64,000 bases of DNA, taken from the NCBI GenBank assembly GCA_023853785.1, contig JAJIRX010000622.1, positions 496,001 through 560,000 of the forward strand. Direction: 5' to 3'. The translations under genes and the position numbers were made by a program. The DNA is from Psilocybe azurescens. Lineage: Eukaryota > Basidiomycota > Agaricomycetes > Agaricales > Agrocybaceae. The notes below the pieces were generated by a model, which saw only the letters and a program-made list of their open reading frames with translations, ran no database searches and was not told the origin of the DNA. This document shows positions 63,055-64,000 of the stretch, piece by piece (the first letter of the stretch is position 1; each line of letters begins with the position of its first letter).

Positions 63055-63535
63055 TTAGTTTGAAACTAGGTCCAGAATTAAGACGGGGATCGTTATCCTA
63101 GCAGTATAAACATTCTCCATAATCTCCCAATGCTCGCCGCCAATCACTACAACATTCCCGACTTCGTCCCAGGTCCACGGCACAGTTGCAGCTGAATCAT
63201 AATGTCAGAAGTTGCTGATTGTTCGGCTAAATGACATACCGGTATACACGTTCCCAACGTAGGCGTCGCCTTCAACCCGGTTGAATATATATCCCCTGCG
63301 ATGAAGATGGTCCTGTCGAGACGAACTGCGCAAACAAAAGGTAAGAAGATTCCGATATGTCGAATAACATCGCACGTCCAGCCCACTTGCACATGCTCGG
63401 AGGGATGCCGGCGCAGGAGTCATTTTAAGAGCTCTACTAAACTTAAACACCCGAACAAAGAATTCAGGGAACGAACAGCTTACCTTTCGACATCGAGAAC
63501 GCAATCACAACGAGGGCGATAGAGTTTTGGATCAT
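63055..63535 (-). CDS. Small secreted protein of unknown function
   Basis: Exon 1 (63535-63485) gives a signal peptide MIQNSIALVVIAFSMSK and ends at a gtaagc donor. A later exon reads RRGYIFNRVEGDAYVGNVYT to a gtatgt donor. The last exon gives AATVPWTWDEVGNVVVIGGE and ends ...LILDLVSN at 63055. The middle exon borders (about 63410-63310) are uncertain. At about 100 residues with a leader, it fits a small secreted protein. No known domain. Confidence 0.45.
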
Positions 63536-64000
63536 AGTTGAGGTAAAGATGAGGTTTTGTCGGGAAAAGGTGAGATCTAAGCAGCGAGAAATGGTGGTGA
63601 AGTCGTAGTCTTTGAGAGACTCGGATTATTCGCGTCTTCTCGTAGTTATGTGTGTGTTTTGCGTGCAACGAAATAAGCACCCATCGATAGGCATCACAAA
63701 CGCAAGTCCCTGTTGGTAAATTTGGGCTGTTGAGAATAGTTACAATAACAAAAAAATCACATTGAGAGATATACTGCAAGTTAAGATATACTTGTTACTA
63801 AGAAATACGGTGAGTAGTAGCTTCAAGATACTAATGTCATGTAAAGTACAGTGAGTGGGGACGTTATATACAAATGTGCAGGATAATCGTTGAAAGACGA
63901 GCACAGCTCAAGCGGCCTCCGTGCGCTCAAGGGCCGTCACGTTGTTCTTTGAGTGCTTTGCACGATGCTAATATGTTTGATTGACGATGGCGGTGGGTGG
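63536..64000. other. Right-edge region, no gene recognised
   Basis: The 5' flank of the small secreted protein gene. Short frames only. Confidence 0.3.

Overview
The window is genomic DNA of a filamentous basidiomycete, most likely an Agaricomycete. The protein genes are split by many short introns of about 45-65 bp. Urease is a single fused fungal polypeptide. Fungal seven-helix orphan receptors, a GH105 glycosidase, a Plavaka-type transposase and a GTEQCE-type membrane protein all appear. No bacterial-type gene organisation is visible.

Layout. 1.2-7.8 kb: three related MFS transporter genes, one forward and two reverse. 9-11 kb: a seven-helix membrane protein. 11.6-14.7 kb: a complete urease gene with tandem GATA sites upstream. 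15.8-17.4 kb: a secreted GH105 unsaturated rhamnogalacturonyl hydrolase. 18.3-19.5 kb: an unrecognised multi-exon gene. 20.3-21.8 kb: a DUF6533-type membrane protein. 22-26.2 kb: a C2H2 zinc-finger gene and a deleted partial copy of the same segment. 26.2-33 kb: a long, GC-richer, simple-repeat-rich stretch around one conserved gene of unknown function. 33-48 kb: a segmental duplication array with three tandem type-B carboxylesterase copies (A, B, C), a fourth 5' fragment, a truncated copy of the unknown gene, a 295-bp hAT MITE and a 0.9-kb poly(A) retroposon. 48.2-52.8 kb: a multi-pass membrane protein apparently fused to a caspase-like domain, split by a 2.1-kb hAT-like element with a perfect 8-bp target duplication. 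53.6-54.4 kb: a gene built of repeated two-exon units. 54.8-59.1 kb: a Plavaka transposase. 59.3-61.9 kb: a poorly resolved Pro/Gln-rich gene. 62.2 kb: a long hairpin. 63.1-63.5 kb: a small secreted protein.

How it fits together. The left third is ordinary gene-dense DNA for nutrient uptake and breakdown (transporters, urea nitrogen, pectin side chains). The right two thirds are an accessory region shaped by segmental duplication and transposition. Many genes carry one-base frame breaks, mostly in homopolymers, while protein similarity continues in the next frame. Urease shows none. Consensus sequencing error and recent gene decay both have to be considered, and every frame break below should be read with that in mind. 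Intron positions were placed by eye from splice consensus and family similarity.
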